A DNA stretch of 64,000 bases. Source: Herbiconiux ginsengi (GTDB lineage Bacteria; Actinomycetota; Actinomycetes; Actinomycetales; Microbacteriaceae). Positions 63,542-64,000 of the stretch are shown here, piece after piece. The notes beneath the pieces were generated by a model. The model saw nothing but the letters and a program-made list of their open reading frames with translations. It was not told where the DNA came from and did not search any database. Position 1 is the stretch's first letter, and each line of letters starts with the position of its first letter. Position numbers and translations under genes: made by a program. The stretch covers positions 62,001-126,000 of the forward strand of contig NZ_FNPZ01000004.1 in assembly GCF_900107435.1 (NCBI RefSeq), in the 5' to 3' direction.

Positions 63542-64000
63542 GCGACCGGCTTCCCGAGAACGTGACCACCAGCAACCTCGCCCCGACCGGCGGCCTGCCG
63601 CCCACCGAGCACAACAATCCCGACTCCACGCCCGCGCTCGCGACGGTGCTGGTCAAGAGCTGGAAGGCGCCGATCGCGTTCGGCATCTTCGCGCTCGGCG
63701 CCATCATCCTGTTCGTGGTGTTCGGCCGCGACGGCGAGTCGACGTTCAAGCTCTCCACCGACGTCGACCTGATCCAGCTGCCGGTCGTCGTGCTGCCCAC
63801 CCGCACCACGGGCATCGTCATCTCGATCGTGCTGGTGCTGCTCGCAGGCCTCAGCGTGTGGCTGGTCGCGACCGGCCGCAAGGTGCGGATCTGGCTGATG
63901 GCCGTGTTCGCGGTCCTGTTCCTCGTCGCGTTCCTCACCTGGGCGTCGGCCGGTCAGACCATCCCGGTGCCCGGACTCCTGGTCGGGGCGGTCTCGCTCA
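63538..64000 (+). CDS. ABC importer permease 2 (partial, runs off the right edge)
   Basis: ATG 63538 overlaps the stop of permease 1. The first 154 residues show a polar N-terminus (residues 1-43) and four hydrophobic segments (about 44-63, 82-110, 117-133 and one beginning at the edge with IPVPGLLVGAVSL). The IPVPG-LLVG segment is typical of the second BPD_transp_2 permease of BMP-dependent importers. The rest is outside the window. Confidence 0.88.

Overview
The window is a stretch of chromosome from a high-GC Gram-positive actinobacterium, most likely a member of the Microbacteriaceae or a close relative. Three things point there: the very strong G/C bias at third codon positions, the many GTG and TTG starts, and the gene content, which includes an Rv2578c-type radical SAM protein, a 6C small RNA beside a Tad pilus locus, a polyprenol-phosphate mannose synthase and a Glu-free YtrA-type GntR operon. 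I cannot name the genus. Comparisons with Mycobacterium tuberculosis gene order are from memory. I see no prophage, no intact insertion sequence and no CRISPR array; this is mostly core chromosome with a few accessory modules.

Layout. 1-3500: methyltransferase (partial), LexA-box-driven radical SAM gene, twin hairpins, thymidine kinase, a lipoprotein, a small unknown gene and tRNA-Pro(CGG). 3500-9700: metallophosphoesterase and class A PBP with two PASTA domains (coupled, minus strand), a 54-residue protein plus RidA, and acetyl-CoA synthetase. 9700-13900: a 6C sRNA and a Tad/Flp pilus locus (ATPase, fused TadB/TadC, DUF4244 pilin, TadE, a TadG-like gene broken open at a C9 tract). 13900-24400: topA-tmk-holB, a secreted TAP-type hydrolase, TetR, tRNA-Thr(CGT), an oxidoreductase, a D-Ala-D-Ala carboxypeptidase and a nicotinamidase. 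24400-31200: PucR regulator, aldehyde dehydrogenase and a giant kinase/aminotransferase fusion. 31200-38100: GntR-ABC operon, HTH-ABC exporter operon, a second radical SAM gene and an MHS transporter. 38100-42900: ribokinase-like kinase, the riboflavin operon ribD-ribE-ribBA-ribH behind an FMN riboswitch. 42900-51600: polyprenol-phosphate mannose synthase, GtrA, a tandem glycine riboswitch with L-serine ammonia-lyase, a FUSC protein, trpS, exonuclease III, YihY and a DUF559 protein. 51600-55300: sdhCDAB. 55300-64000: divergent mannosyltransferase and GDP-mannose pyrophosphorylase, then two BMP lipoproteins and a nucleoside-type ABC importer running off the right edge.

How the genes fit together. 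The order 6C RNA-Tad-topA-holB near a class A PBP, RidA and acs, and trpS-YihY near sdh, resembles ancestral actinobacterial gene order. The PBP, D,D-carboxypeptidase, mannose-donor synthesis and mannosyltransferases serve the cell envelope. Riboflavin, succinate dehydrogenase, acetyl-CoA synthetase, serine ammonia-lyase and nicotinamidase are central metabolism with clear cis-regulation (two riboswitch classes). The BMP lipoproteins, ATPase and two permeases form one purine-nucleoside-type importer.

Most interesting signals. (1) A PucR-controlled aldehyde dehydrogenase next to a single protein that joins an APH-type kinase to a class III PLP enzyme, suggesting phosphorylate-then-eliminate catabolism of an amino alcohol. 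(2) A 73-nt palindromic element that occurs both as an intergenic hairpin and, degenerate, inside that fusion protein's inter-domain linker. (3) A C9 tract whose length decides whether a Tad pilus protein ends normally. (4) A 6C sRNA together with twin hairpins whose G-rich loops match its C-rich loops. (5) A small HTH/ABC exporter operon with two perfect operators overlapping a leaderless promoter. (6) A LexA box sitting on the promoter of one of two radical SAM paralogues. Many genes carry a -10 element 6-7 nt before the start codon, which indicates leaderless transcription.
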